A stretch of DNA of 64,000 nucleotides from JAXGMV01 sp040772085 (GCA_040772085.1 JAXGYU010000001.1:2418001-2482000), one strand, 5' to 3'; shown: positions 1-9,700, numbered from the stretch's first letter. The notes: generated by a model not told the origin, from the letters alone. Translations and numbers: made by a program.

Positions 1-34
1 GGACTTACTCAAATTCTGCTATAATCATCCTACA

Positions 35-50
35 CTGACTAGTTAGTCAG
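35..50. promoter_or_regulatory. Palindromic operator upstream of the TetR gene
   Basis: A perfect 7+2+7 palindrome, CTGACTA-GT-TAGTCAG, lies 27 bases before the TetR start codon. TetR-family dimers usually bind such sites and repress their own gene. A closely related palindrome occurs at 748-761 before the thiolase gene, so both are probably sites for this regulator. Binding is inferred. Confidence 0.65.
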
Positions 51-77
51 CAGCCGCCTCCCGCCTGGAAAACCACA

Positions 78-698
78 ATGAACAGCGACCCAACGACCAG
101 AGAAAATTCCTCGCAAAAAATACTTGCCGCGGCAATTGAGGAGTTCACGAAATATGGGTATGAAGGCGCCCGTGTCGCACGGATCGCGAAAAACGCTGGT
201 GTCAGCCAGGCATTGATTTATTACAACTTCAGCAGCAAACAGGCTCTGATGGATGAGATCCTCAATCAGTTTTTCAACTCCAACATAAAGTATTTTTCCG
301 ATGCCTTGCCTGCCACGCAGGATGCTTCCCCAAACGATCTGCATCTCAAAGATGAGCTGCGGAAGTCTCTCAAGTTCATCCTCGAAAATCATCAGGAAGT
401 CAAAATCCTGCTCATGCAAACCTTGCTGGAGTCGCAGGGTGACAAGCGCATCCTCACCATGCTCAACGATCTCAATGCCGTCATACGTACCAAAGCGCTG
501 ACCGAGTTCGGTTACACCTTAAGCGACGACGATAAGGAAAACAGGGCGGTCATCGATTATTTCATGATCTTCATTCCATTCATCATGTTCGGGTTACTCG
601 GCAAAGAGTGGAGTCAGGTGAACAACATTTCCATCGATGAGGCGGTCAACGCGTTGATTGAAGTGACTGACGGTGTCTATAACAGTTATCTGAAATAA
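78..698 (+). CDS. TetR/AcrR family transcriptional regulator
   Basis: A 206-residue protein with the TetR layout: an N-terminal three-helix DNA-binding domain (about residues 14-60, with recognition helix around GVSQALIYYNFSSKQAL) and a longer helical ligand-binding domain of no fixed sequence. The ATG at 78 gives the normal TetR N-terminus. Palindromes before this gene and before the following thiolase gene (748-761) suggest autoregulation and control of the thiolase/DUF35 pair, with an acyl-CoA or related lipid as a possible ligand. The family is clear; the ligand and targets are inferred from position only. Confidence 0.9.
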   Translation: MNSDPTTRENSSQKILAAAIEEFTKYGYEGARVARIAKNAGVSQALIYYNFSSKQALMDEILNQFFNSNIKYFSDALPATQDASPNDLHLKDELRKSLKFILENHQEVKILLMQTLLESQGDKRILTMLNDLNAVIRTKALTEFGYTLSDDDKENRAVIDYFMIFIPFIMFGLLGKEWSQVNNISIDEAVNALIEVTDGVYNSYLK

Positions 699-699
699 A

Positions 700-737
700 G
701 TGCGGCTGGCATCTGAAGCATAGCCGCATATTTTTTA
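700..737 (+). terminator. Intrinsic terminator after the TetR gene
   Basis: Stem TGCGGCT (701-707) pairs with AGCCGCA (722-728) and is followed by a T-rich run at 731-736, just after the TetR stop codon. The thiolase operon therefore probably has its own promoter. Confidence 0.65.
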
Positions 738-744
738 TCCATGG

Positions 745-763
745 CTGACTAACTGGTTAGTAG
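745..763. promoter_or_regulatory. Second TetR-type operator, upstream of the thiolase
   Basis: The core ACTAAC-TG-GTTAGT (748-761) is a perfect 6+2+6 palindrome. It shares the GACTA/TAGT half-sites of the palindrome at 35-50, including the left half CTGACTA. It lies about 90 bases before the thiolase start, where a repressor could block transcription. The repeated site is seen; the regulator's identity is inferred. Confidence 0.6.
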
Positions 764-852
764 AAACATAAGGGAGGTGACCAGAAAACTTCAAAACCAG
801 CAAGCTACCAATCGAACAGATCCACAATTCATTTCAAAAGGAGAACCTACAA

Positions 853-2133
853 ATGAGTGGTCATCTTGGAAGGAGCGTTTCCATAATTGGCGTCGGGTAC
901 TCGCCGATTGGAAATGTTCTCAAAACAGAAGGAATAATTGATCTGACCGAGCGCGAGCTGTTTGCCTGGGCAGCGCTCGAAGCAATGGAAGACTGCGGCT
1001 TAACCGGCAAGGATATCGAGGCGTTTTATGTAGGACAATCCGCGACAGCCAAATTCCAGCATCAGGGCGCCGCTTCAGCCACCCTTGCTGACTGGATCGG
1101 GATGCGCTACAAGCCCAATATCAGTCACGATGAGGCCTGTGTCAGCTCACATTCAGGGCTCAACCAGGCAGTCATGGCGGTCGCTTCAGGCATGTATGAT
1201 ATCGTTCTCTCGGGCGGCACACAGGTCAATCAAGCCATCCCGATTTGGGGTTATCCCCCGCATATCCGCGTGCCGCATGATGATCTCTGGGCGACCATGA
1301 ACGTGATCGCCGGCGACTCTGCCTATGTCAACCCCGGCACTGCCATGATGACACCCCTGGACGCGGCACCGGTTTCGTACGCAAAGAAATACAACGTGTC
1401 GTTTGACGATCTCAGGAAGGCAATGGCAACCGCCGCGATTATTGCCAGGAAGAATGGCGTGAACAACCCCAAGGCGCTGTATTCGGTTGAAACGTACGAG
1501 GAAGAGGCAAAGCGTGCCGGCTTCGATGATGTTTTTGCCTACTTCAATTCACCCTATAATCCGCCTATGGGGACCTTATCGTCTGTGCGCTACTGCGCGC
1601 CGGTATCGGACGGTGCCTCGGCTTTGATTGTTTGCGAGACTGAAAAAGCGAAGAAATTGGTCAAGCAGCCGATCGAAGTGATTGGGTTTGGAGCGGGCTG
1701 CGCTACTGCGAACCAGCAGATCGGATATCCCTGGGAGCCTGAATTGCTGGCCTTCAAAGCTGCCTATGACATGGCAAATATCACAGACCCATACAACGAG
1801 ATCGATTATCTGGCCATCCATGATTGCAACGCGCAACACTACTTCACGGTCACTGAGACAGCGGGATATTTCAAGCCCGGCGAAGGCTGGAAGGCGGTGA
1901 TTGAGGGCAGGATTGCCCACGATGGAGACAAGCCTGTCAATACTTCCGGTGGACGTCTGGCCTGTGGTCATCCGCTGGGGGGTTCAGTTGGTATCGAAAT
2001 CGCCGAAGCCGTCTACCAGATGCGCGGTGAAAGTGGTCCCCGTCAGATGCCTAAACCGCCTCGCCTGACCGTCGTGCAGAGTTTTGGCGGTGGGTTCCAC
2101 ACAAACGTATCAGTTCTCAGAAGTGTCAATTGA
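853..2133 (+). CDS. Thiolase-family protein (acetyl-CoA acetyltransferase-like)
   Basis: A 426-residue thiolase-fold protein of the SCP2/archaeal type. The nucleophile region is HDEACVSSH (Cys96), and the C-terminal motif RLACGHPLGG supplies the second Cys and His near residues 371-373. Thiolases join or cleave acyl-CoA thioesters. A GGAG ribosome site precedes the ATG by about 10 bases. The next gene, 10 bases downstream, encodes a DUF35 zinc-ribbon/OB-fold protein. Such pairs are common in archaea and some bacteria and form a thiolase complex in which the DUF35 protein helps pass acyl-CoA between enzymes. The direction and chain length of the reaction cannot be read from sequence. Confidence 0.88.
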   Translation: MSGHLGRSVSIIGVGYSPIGNVLKTEGIIDLTERELFAWAALEAMEDCGLTGKDIEAFYVGQSATAKFQHQGAASATLADWIGMRYKPNISHDEACVSSHSGLNQAVMAVASGMYDIVLSGGTQVNQAIPIWGYPPHIRVPHDDLWATMNVIAGDSAYVNPGTAMMTPLDAAPVSYAKKYNVSFDDLRKAMATAAIIARKNGVNNPKALYSVETYEEEAKRAGFDDVFAYFNSPYNPPMGTLSSVRYCAPVSDGASALIVCETEKAKKLVKQPIEVIGFGAGCATANQQIGYPWEPELLAFKAAYDMANITDPYNEIDYLAIHDCNAQHYFTVTETAGYFKPGEGWKAVIEGRIAHDGDKPVNTSGGRLACGHPLGGSVGIEIAEAVYQMRGESGPRQMPKPPRLTVVQSFGGGFHTNVSVLRSVN

Positions 2134-2143
2134 GGAGGAAACG

Positions 2144-2542
2144 ATGAAACCAGTTGAACCCATTGTGAAAAAATGGTACGGCTACCTCGACGATGGAAAA
2201 ATAATGGGCCTGCGCTGCAAACATTGCGGCGCCTATGAGTTCCCGCCTGTGCCAGTCTGCAATAGCTGCAACGCGACTGATCTGGAATGGGTCGAGATGA
2301 GCGGCAAGGGCGAGATGGAGTCCTTCTCAGCGGATATTATCGTTAATCCGCTCTTCCAGCAATATGGGCAGAAGCTGGTCGCGCTCGTCAGGTTAGCCGA
2401 AGGACCCACCCTCACCTCCTGGCTGATGGATGCCGGACTTGATCAGCAGGATGAGCTGTTTCAGAGACTGCCCATCCCCGTGAGGATGGAAGTGCAGAAA
2501 CGGGACAAGTATTCATATCCGGTCTTCAGGATAGTGGAGTAA
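2144..2542 (+). CDS. DUF35 zinc-ribbon/OB-fold protein, thiolase partner
   Basis: A 132-residue protein with an N-terminal rubredoxin-like zinc ribbon (Cys25, Cys28, Cys39, Cys42) and a C-terminal OB-fold region, the usual DUF35 layout. It immediately follows the thiolase gene. The family is known to bind acyl-CoA and to act as a bridge in thiolase/HMG-CoA synthase-type complexes. The reading frame is open further upstream from 2084, but the ATG at 2144 has a strong GAGGAGG ribosome site at 2132-2138 and gives the normal family N-terminus, so this start is chosen. Confidence 0.85.
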   Translation: MKPVEPIVKKWYGYLDDGKIMGLRCKHCGAYEFPPVPVCNSCNATDLEWVEMSGKGEMESFSADIIVNPLFQQYGQKLVALVRLAEGPTLTSWLMDAGLDQQDELFQRLPIPVRMEVQKRDKYSYPVFRIVE

Positions 2543-2560
2543 ATCAATATTAGTTTATCT

Positions 2561-2599
2561 AAAAGACGACCAGTTTTCAGTGCTGGTCGTCTTTTTTTT
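2561..2599 (+). terminator. Strong intrinsic terminator after the thiolase operon
   Basis: A perfect 10-bp stem, AGACGACCAG (2564-2573) with CTGGTCGTCT (2583-2592), is followed by a run of eight T. It closes the thiolase/DUF35 operon. Confidence 0.9.
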
Positions 2600-2600
2600 A

Positions 2601-2724
2601 AGCAGCAGGGGTGGACCGGTAACCATTCGGGTATTCGAACCACTTTAGTAAAAATAAGACTGACTCTTCGGCTAATCTTAGTAGCGGGGAGTGGATGGGT
2701 ACCCTTATCGGGTATTCGAACCAC
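2601..2724 (-). repeat. Two degenerate copies of a tRNA-fMet 3' end (att remnants)
   Basis: Two stretches, 2601-2643 and 2680-2724, resemble the tRNA 3' end in the attachment repeat at 2758-2801. The second begins with the same AGTAGCGGGGAGTGGAT but is interrupted by about 18 bases before ATTCGAACCAC resumes. The first is a more decayed version with the same interruption and the same CGGGTATTCGAACCAC ending. They cannot fold as tRNA genes. They may record older integrations or duplications at this site. Confidence 0.55.
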
Positions 2725-2730
2725 AAATAA

Positions 2731-2756
2731 AAAAAACCAGTCTTTCGACTGGTTTT
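2731..2756 (-). terminator. Hairpin, probably the original tRNA-fMet terminator
   Basis: ACCAGTC-TTTC-GACTGGT is flanked by A and T runs on both sides. On the minus strand it lies directly after the displaced tRNA 3' half (2758-2801) and ends in a T run. It is therefore probably the terminator the tRNA gene used before the element inserted. It could work in both directions. Confidence 0.6.
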
Positions 2757-2757
2757 C

Positions 2758-2801
2758 AGTAGCGGGGAGTGGATTCGAACCACTGACCTCCGGGTTATGA
2801 G
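2758..2801. repeat. attL: 44-bp direct repeat, displaced 3' half of tRNA-fMet
   Basis: These 44 bases are identical to 23925-23968. They cover the tRNA from the anticodon loop through the T-arm and acceptor strand to two bases past the discriminator. To the right (2802 on) the tRNA sequence stops abruptly. This is the distal attachment site left when an element integrates into a tRNA gene and supplies its own copy of the 3' half. Confidence 0.9.
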
Positions 2802-3313
2802 AGATTTTCCTGGTTTCGGAACGTTTTTCACTCAGGCTCCGCATTTTAGCCTGGCCTGAGGGACGCTCTTCTGAAGAGGCCGGAGGATCTTTGGTTACGA
2901 GTTATTAGTCGTATGATAGCGACTTTTTATGACAGGGTCAAGTAGTAGTTTTTTCGCGACCCGGAGGACGATGGTTGCGAATTAGTGAACGAACGTCCAA
3001 AAATCACGAACTTTTCGTTCTATCGTTCATGTGCGATTTGTTAAGGTAATTCAAGTTTTTCGTTGTCACAAAAGGTCAATCGTTGCAAAAAATGGATGTG
3101 TGTCAATCATCATTCAATAAACCACTTCCTAAATCGTCAAATTGTGGAAAAATTGACGATTTAGGAATTTAACAATAATCCCAAAAACCAGGTTTGTTTG
3201 AACTCGAAAGACAGAAACTGAACCGAACAAGTGTCATCAATTTTCAAGATTACCCATTTGTACTTGACCTAATGTCATCTTGCCTTACTGGTCTCGTTGA
3301 CACCCTTTAATCC
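2802..3313. other. Non-coding left end of the element
   Basis: No convincing gene is seen. The stretch contains an inverted repeat, CCTAAATCGTCAA (3128-3140) with TTGACGATTTAGG (3153-3165), which could be a protein-binding site or a weak terminator for the minus-strand lipoprotein gene. It also has a 7-bp CTCAGGC/GCCTGAG stem near 2830-2860, and GAACGAACG/CGTTC elements near 2990-3030. Such sites would fit recombinase or excision-factor binding next to attL, but that is not shown. Confidence 0.4.
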
Positions 3314-4891
3314 TTATTCACCTGTCGGCAGAGAATACAGCTCCTCGATCGTCATACCAAAGGTATCACTAATGTATTGCACCATTAAATTCATGGAATG
3401 CTGGTAAACATCCTCGATCGCGGGATCGTTGTAAGCTTTGATGAAGTATTCTTCCACGGTCTTGTCAGGATCGCTGCACCATTCATCGATGTGTTCGCCG
3501 GTATCCAAATAATAGTAAAAACTTGCACCACCGTTGTAATTATCGTCGGCACCAACAAAAAGTTTGTTGTCGGTTGTGTGATAGAACAAGTTTACGCGGT
3601 AAACGTCAGTAATCGGTTGAAAAAATACGACATCATATTCCTTATTTTCTTTTTCGTTGTGGTCGATGCGGATGTTGGTATAGATGCCTTCGTGCTGCTC
3701 ATACATGTAAATCCCGGGGGTCTCGTCTGGGACAAAGCCCAGACTCTTAAGGGTCGGTGGTTCATACGGCAATGTGAACAATTTTTCGGGGGTCATTTTG
3801 AAGGCGTTCTGAATGGTTTCATTAAAGAAGCGGATGGGTGCATACAGCGGATCTTCGCCATTTTCAACTTCCAAGGCGGCACGGATCATCTGTTCTGAGT
3901 TCGCCCGATCCTGCCCATCGATGGAATATTCGCCAGTGGCGATGTCGTAGAGGTAGTTCACGGGCGGCTGGCCTTCCTTATCCATTTGGCAGAGGTAAAC
4001 CTTGTGTACGTCATAGTAACCGATAGAGGTTTTGTATTCATCATTCAGGTACAGGGTCATGCGGATGATATTCTGGTTGTCTTCCCTGGATGGCGGCCCC
4101 CACTTGTCATGGGTAACGGTGAAATTGGCTAACTCGCTTTCGAAGTAAGCTTCGTGATTGTTGGGATCAAGGTTGAATCCAAGGTCTTTAAGTGTGGTAG
4201 GAATGATGAAATCTTTGTTGGCGAGGGAGGTGTAGATGTTTTCGAGGGATGAAAAGTCTTCGATGGTGCTTTTGTCGAGGTAAAGGGTCTGGAGGTTCGT
4301 CAGCGAAACCAGCGGGGAAACATCTGAAATGGTTGAATTGTCGAGCCACAGCACCTGCAAATTGATCAGGTTGGAGAGAGCGCTGTAATCTTGCGCCTGG
4401 CAGTTGGAAAGGATCAAGAGCTTAAGGTTGGTTAATTTGGCCAGAGGTGCGACATCCGTGACGGGATTGCCAGCCAGGGATAAGGCGGTTAGTTTGGTGA
4501 GCCCGGCCAGAGGGGAGATGTCGGTCACGGCGTTTTGAGACAGGTCGAGGCTTTCGAGGTTGGTAAAGGCTTCCAGGCCGTCGAGGTTGGTGATTGGGGT
4601 GAATTCGGAGAGCTGTCGCTGCAAAGAGTCGGTGAGATCCATGCGGGTGACGCCCTGGGCTTCCGCGAAGGTGATTTCGCCTTCAGGTTTGCCCATCGCG
4701 CTGCGTATCATTGCTTCCAGCACTGGATCAGCAAAGGTTACGATACCAGACATCGATGTCTCAACTAGAGACGAGGTCGTCGTGACCTCCACAGCCGGGT
4801 TTGATGAGGTCTTTGTCACAGTGGGCGTGCTACAGGCTGCAAGGGTTATGGTCAGCAAAACGGTTATCAGAATATTATGAGGTTTCATCAA
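3314..4891 (-). CDS. Leucine-rich-repeat surface lipoprotein
   Basis: A 525-residue protein with a lipoprotein signal peptide: a hydrophobic stretch ends in the lipobox LAAC with Cys20. Residues about 100-215 contain at least five 22-residue leucine-rich repeats of the internalin/SDS22 kind (pattern LTNLxxLxLxxNxITDIxPL). The C-terminal 300 residues are rich in aromatic and charged residues and match no family I recognise. It should be anchored outside the membrane and bind proteins. It is cargo near the left end of the element, with no obvious link to its neighbours. Confidence 0.8.
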   Translation of the reverse strand: MMKPHNILITVLLTITLAACSTPTVTKTSSNPAVEVTTTSSLVETSMSGIVTFADPVLEAMIRSAMGKPEGEITFAEAQGVTRMDLTDSLQRQLSEFTPITNLDGLEAFTNLESLDLSQNAVTDISPLAGLTKLTALSLAGNPVTDVAPLAKLTNLKLLILSNCQAQDYSALSNLINLQVLWLDNSTISDVSPLVSLTNLQTLYLDKSTIEDFSSLENIYTSLANKDFIIPTTLKDLGFNLDPNNHEAYFESELANFTVTHDKWGPPSREDNQNIIRMTLYLNDEYKTSIGYYDVHKVYLCQMDKEGQPPVNYLYDIATGEYSIDGQDRANSEQMIRAALEVENGEDPLYAPIRFFNETIQNAFKMTPEKLFTLPYEPPTLKSLGFVPDETPGIYMYEQHEGIYTNIRIDHNEKENKEYDVVFFQPITDVYRVNLFYHTTDNKLFVGADDNYNGGASFYYYLDTGEHIDEWCSDPDKTVEEYFIKAYNDPAIEDVYQHSMNLMVQYISDTFGMTIEELYSLPTGE

Positions 4892-5061
4892 TGAAAGTAA
4901 TCCTTTTTATTACTCCGCGTGAAAACTATGAAGGCGGGTATCTTTTTTAGTTATTTACATAATGAGAATTTTAGTACCCCTTTGAATTTTACACTAACCG
5001 TCTGATCACACGTAATGCTATGCAATTCAAAGGACATCACTTGTTGACGTTTTGGTTTAAT

Positions 5062-5109
5062 AAAAAATGACCCACCTCGGTGCGCATGCAAAGCAGAGGC
5101 GTGGTGGGT
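5062..5109 (-). terminator. Probable terminator after the HigA-like gene
   Basis: ACCCACC (5070-5076) pairs with GGTGGGT (5103-5109). On the minus strand the hairpin is followed by CATTTTTTA. It lies 80 bases downstream of the HigA-like stop codon. The long loop makes it a moderate call. Confidence 0.45.
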
Positions 5110-5190
5110 ACTGTTGGATTGATTATAACCAGGTTTACACATAATAAGTCTTACCTGGCACACTTCCAGGCAATCAAAACCCAAATAAGG

Positions 5191-5478
5191 TCATTCTGTA
5201 TCGGGGATTAACTTGAATTCAATCTTCGCGCCTAACGCCTCTGCGATATTGGTAAGGAAGGATAAGCTAGGGGCGCCGGTGCCATTTTCCAATTTGGCGA
5301 TGGAAGGCTGCCGGGAGCCGACCATCTCAGCAAGTTGAGCCTGAGTTAAACCCCTTATCAGGCGGAGCCGGGCAACCTGGTAGCCGGGTTCCAATTCCTC
5401 TGCTGCAGCCAGGAAATCCGGGTCTTTAATCTTTTCAGCCTCCCAATCTTCAAATTTAGGTAATTTACTTCCTTCCAT
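5191..5478 (-). CDS. XRE-family HTH protein, HigA-like antitoxin
   Basis: A 95-residue protein with a C-terminal Cro/XRE helix-turn-helix (about residues 41-82, with LTQAQLAEMVGSRQPSIAKLE). Size and layout match HigA/HipB-like antitoxins, including the acidic N-terminus and the AxIEFKLIP C-terminal strand. In HigBA loci a HigB toxin of about 100-120 residues normally lies just upstream. Here the next 565 bases upstream hold no credible gene, so it seems to be an orphan. It may act as an anti-toxin against other modules or simply as a regulator. Confidence 0.75.
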   Translation of the reverse strand: MEGSKLPKFEDWEAEKIKDPDFLAAAEELEPGYQVARLRLIRGLTQAQLAEMVGSRQPSIAKLENGTGAPSLSFLTNIAEALGAKIEFKLIPDTE

Positions 5479-6044
5479 TCAATATCCTTTGAGTTATTCA
5501 GGTCTAGATGATCAATGTTCGCAAGAACTAATCCACCTATACTAATCAGATCTGTCGATAAAGAAATCTAAATTATCATAATCCAAATTTCTTTATTCGC
5601 GTCAATTGCATAAAAGCTGACAAAACTCATATTTGTTGCCTTTCACGAAAATGATCTTTTGTTACATCCGGCAATTAACACCGTCTGCGGCCAGGCTGAC
5701 GTGACGCAGACGCCTTGCTGACACGCCGCAGACGGTGACGCAGACGCTGCCGCGGACGTTGATCGAACAGGAAGGTTTCCAAGGTGTTCTTTCTGATGGT
5801 GAGGTAGGAAATATCAACTGAAGATGAAAAGCGGGGAATTGATCACTTTTTGCTGAAGGCAACTGCAAAAATTCTGCGTTATTCTGGATCAAATCTTTCG
5901 ATCAAGCGGTTGTTAATTGGCTATTTTTGTGCACAAACAAATCGCCCGCTTTTTTTGTGCACAAAATATCTCCAATACAGCGGGGAACGGTGTGGCACTT
6001 CGTTCTTGCCACTTCGATCCCCTAGAGTCTTAAGGGGGAACGGG
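5479..6044. other. Intergenic region with inverted repeats
   Basis: No credible gene is seen. An inverted repeat of 13-bp arms, CACCGTCTGCGGC (5679-5691) and GCCGCAGACGGTG (5725-5737), encloses further GACGCAGACG motifs. Two near-identical palindromes, TTTTTGTGCACAAA, sit at about 5924-5937 and 5952-5965, in direct repeat about 28 bases apart. These could be binding sites for a dimeric regulator. The G+C-rich block around 5680-5760 contrasts with its A+T-rich surroundings. Confidence 0.45.
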
Positions 6045-6608
6045 TCAACGGAGTGACACATCGTTCTCTGTTGGATGGTCCCTGCTGGTTTTGAGAATAT
6101 CACCCAACCGCCAGGGACGATACTCCCTGACCTCAACGCTCATATTGATATGGTTGGGTCCCAGATTAGAACCTTCAGGAGGTGGCGGAACATTATGAAT
6201 ATGCCCGTGAAGATTAACCCATCCGTCTTCCAAAGGAACAATCGGACGGTGTGAAAAGATCAGCTTCATTTGATTCTCTAATTCAACCAGTAATGAATTT
6301 TTAATCAGGGTCACGCCATGGGCTTCACAAAAAGACTGGCTCAACCGGTCGTGGTTTCCCTGAATTAAAAATAATCTGCCATTCAAACTGCTGGTCAATA
6401 GCTCAAAGTTGTTTTTCTTGCCCAACGCGAAATCACCCAGGTGCAGGACAGTTTCATCCGGAGAAATCAAGTCGTTCCAGTTTTTGACGATCAGCCCCTG
6501 CCAGTTTTCGGGGCGATTGCAGTATCTTCCGATGTTCTCGTGAAAGAAATGAGTGTCGGAAATAATCCAGGTATTTTGGGTGATGGTGAGTGTGTTGTCG
6601 GGAGTCAT
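6045..6608 (-). CDS. Metallophosphoesterase of the small phage-like type
   Basis: A 187-residue protein with all calcineurin-like phosphoesterase motifs in order: DTHF (Asp18, His20), HLGDF (Asp59), GNHD (84-87), FSHRP (His120) and HGHIHN (134-139). These bind two metal ions and hydrolyse phosphoester bonds. The short form with IISDTHFFH at the start is common in phages and mobile elements, where substrates are mostly unknown. It lies downstream of the STAND NTPase gene on the same strand, about 140 bases away, and could be co-transcribed. A defensive role is possible but not shown. Confidence 0.82.
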   Translation of the reverse strand: MTPDNTLTITQNTWIISDTHFFHENIGRYCNRPENWQGLIVKNWNDLISPDETVLHLGDFALGKKNNFELLTSSLNGRLFLIQGNHDRLSQSFCEAHGVTLIKNSLLVELENQMKLIFSHRPIVPLEDGWVNLHGHIHNVPPPPEGSNLGPNHINMSVEVREYRPWRLGDILKTSRDHPTENDVSLR

Positions 6609-6747
6609 CCTTTAATTATCGTGCCTGATCACAATTTTATCCTGATCCGGGAATTAATGGGAACGACCTGGCTGGTCGTACTCACCAGGTCATTCCCGTA
6701 GTGTCTTAAGAAGAGGAACAGTGAGTGTTATGGGATGTGACCCCCCA

Positions 6748-9700
6748 TTACCCAAATCCATGTTGACTCTCATCTAGAAGATATTTCCAACGGAAATCTC
6801 CCAGCTCACCTCGATAATTTATAATTCCGATTGCAATTTTCTTAGCCTCTTCATTTTTACTGACCATCGCAGCCCGAAGTATATGTTCTTCGTCCTCATC
6901 CTTCGGCATCCACCAGACTTCTTTTGCAGCGAGAATAGCCATTTGTAAAAGCGTGACTGCGTGGAGTGGAAATTGACCACATTGTTTTGAAGCATATTCG
7001 ATCAATTGTCGGGTATCAAATCCATCATGAAGATATTTGACTGATTTTTGAAGCGTTGGAAAAAGAAATTCCAAATCCACTGGGCTGTTTGCAAGCCATC
7101 GCAGATAATCAGAAATCTCTTGTGTATTGCGGTTGACTTCCTGAGTTTCAGCAAATTCTAAGCGTTTTTGCCAAAGCGTCCAACACTTTTTCCAAAGAAT
7201 ATCATCGAATGTCGGCTTATCGTTTCCAAGTACCTGACTTAACCAAAATACTCCTTGAGCTCGAATTGAATCTGGAGCATTTTCAAAAAACAGGTCCAGT
7301 AATTTATTTTCATGGCCAAAATCAGTTAATCCTGCCAAATATGCAAACATGATGTGCTGGGCCAGACGTTCATATGGAGACCCACTAAAGTGTTTTTCTT
7401 CATCTTGAGGTTGGCTCAATAACCTTAGTCCACGTTGGTATTGAGGGATTAAAAGTTTGAATACGTCTCTATACACATTGGAGGCAAAAATATATGCATC
7501 CCAAGCAGCTTTCCAAAAAGCATCCTTGTCCTCATCTTCAGGGAAAATCTTGAGTAGATTATTCTCAAGCCATTCATGCGAAAGGAAATACAACTGAGGA
7601 ACGAAAGCACCATAAACAGAATGAACTGCTAAACTTGGGTCAGCTGTTATGTCTAACTTTTCATCGAGTATTTGTTGTATTTCGGGTTCAAGATGCCCTT
7701 CTTTACTTTTTTCCCCAGAAAGTTTATCATGCTGACGGCTCAGGTAAAGCGAGTAATGGAGAATTCCATGCATAGCCTCGCCGCGTATGCAATTCAACGA
7801 ATGCGTGAACGGATCGAAACTGGTTTTGCTATCTACGTCTGATTCGGGATCAGAATGATGTACAAGTTTAATCAATAAAGCGCGGATCCGATCCAGTTGT
7901 TCTCTTGTGAGGTAAGGGTCATTTGAATGAAGGGCTTCTCCGAGTAAATGTGCTACTTCCATTTGTGCAGCAAATAGCCCTGGTTCATGATCACCTGACG
8001 ATCCCACAAAAGGATCATCTTTTTGTGTCATGATATATTCACAAAGGCTAAGGATTTCATTGGTTAGTTTGCCACCCTTGTTCTTTATGCCTTTACGAAC
8101 ACCTGACAAATAATGATACACATAAACAAATCGAATTGCAGGGTCAGCTAAATATGAAGCAAAAATGTTGAACTTCGCTGGATCCTCGCTTACCAGCTTT
8201 TGAAAAGTTTGTGCCAGACTTTCTCTTGGGTTTAGAAATAAATCCTCCGGAACATAGGTCAGGAAATATTGTTTTATCTCTTCAAATGATTTTTGGGATA
8301 GTTCTTCAACGGATAAAGGACTTGGAGCTCCACCCCATGAGGTTGTAACGATTGCTGGCCGTTCTGTGATATCTGGCTTACCGTGCAAGGCAGTTAATTT
8401 ATTGAGGCGGGAAAGAGCATCCCCAGTAAGGAAATTTCGGATAATTTCTAGGTGAAACAATTCCCAATCCTCTCGAATCTCACGCCGATCCTCATCTGTC
8501 GCTTCCCGGTTTTGCCATTGCGCATAATTTTTAGCTCGTGAGTCAATGTTCGTTGGGCCTGAGAGAATCCATGAGATTACCTGCGATCTAACAAACTCGG
8601 AAGCATTAATAAATTGATCTCTCAGAAGACCACAATACTCTTTGGTATATTTATTGTTTTCTAGGGAATCCCGTTGTAATAATGCTTGATATATGAGATT
8701 AGGATAATTTTTCCCAAACGTACGCAAGGTGTATAAAGCAATCCGCTTGAAAATGATGTGTTCACTATGGAGATAAGCAGCGAGAAATTTTCTACCTTCA
8801 TCGATATTTTGTTTGCATAGCTCTGCTAAACTATCCCGCAGTCCATCAATTAAAATATCTAGTGCATCCGCATCGCCCCGCTCAGATAAACGATTAGGAA
8901 TGTCCATTCGCCAATAATAACCAACCTGAAGCTCGGCATTTTCTGGATCTACTTGTTTAGTCAAATCAATGGTTTTTTTGATCTGACGATCAAATGCTAA
9001 GACAACATTGACTGGCTTGAGCTGGATCAATTTCGACAATTGTTTCTCGCAGTACTCATTGACCCAGTAATGATCAGAACGAAAACGAACTGCTGAGCGA
9101 TATTTAGAATACTCACTCTGAATTGGTGGCAAAACTGGTGTAATCACGTACTCCAATATTTGGATTGCGGCATCGACCAATCCATTTTCCGACATGTAAT
9201 CAGTTAAGGGATTTAGCTTATTGGGCAACATATCTGAAAAGCGGCCACTTAACCAATTGTCAACAGCAAAAATAAGCTCTGCAGTTTTTGCTGGCGAGAT
9301 TTTCAACATTGCATCCACCAGGATTTCTTGCACCCGCCAATTCTCAGTTCGGGTAGACTGTACAACAGTTGCAACAATTTTTTCATACTGGTTTGCAAAG
9401 CGTGCAAGATATTCCCCCGCCGGCCAACCGGGCAGTTGAAATGAACCAGGTTTGACTTCAATTGGATCTGGTGGTTTGAAGAAAAAATCAGTTTCAAATA
9501 ATGGAGTGATCCAAGCTGGATTATCCAAATCATCAAAGAAGAAACGGTGATAAGCCCAATCAGTTGAATATTTGGCGATGACCTCTGCTGCGACTTTAGT
9601 TGGGTCTGATTGCTCCTTAAGGTTTTCAAGAACCGGTATTCGCGAATAAAAAGGGAGATTTACATTAGCTGATAAAACATCATCGATAAATCTTTCCTCC

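Noticed and set aside
2461..2844. Minus-strand open frame with repeated VVRIP/HPLPAT peptides
   Set aside because: It runs through the thiolase terminator and the tRNA-end remnants; the peptide repeats only reflect those DNA repeats.
4951..5184. Small minus-strand frame just after the HigA-like gene, a possible toxin
   Set aside because: Composition is unlike a protein, no RelE/HigB motif is present, and it overlaps a terminator-like hairpin.
5662..5892. Minus-strand frame across the inverted repeats
   Set aside because: No domain and no ribosome site; explained by the G+C-rich repeat block.
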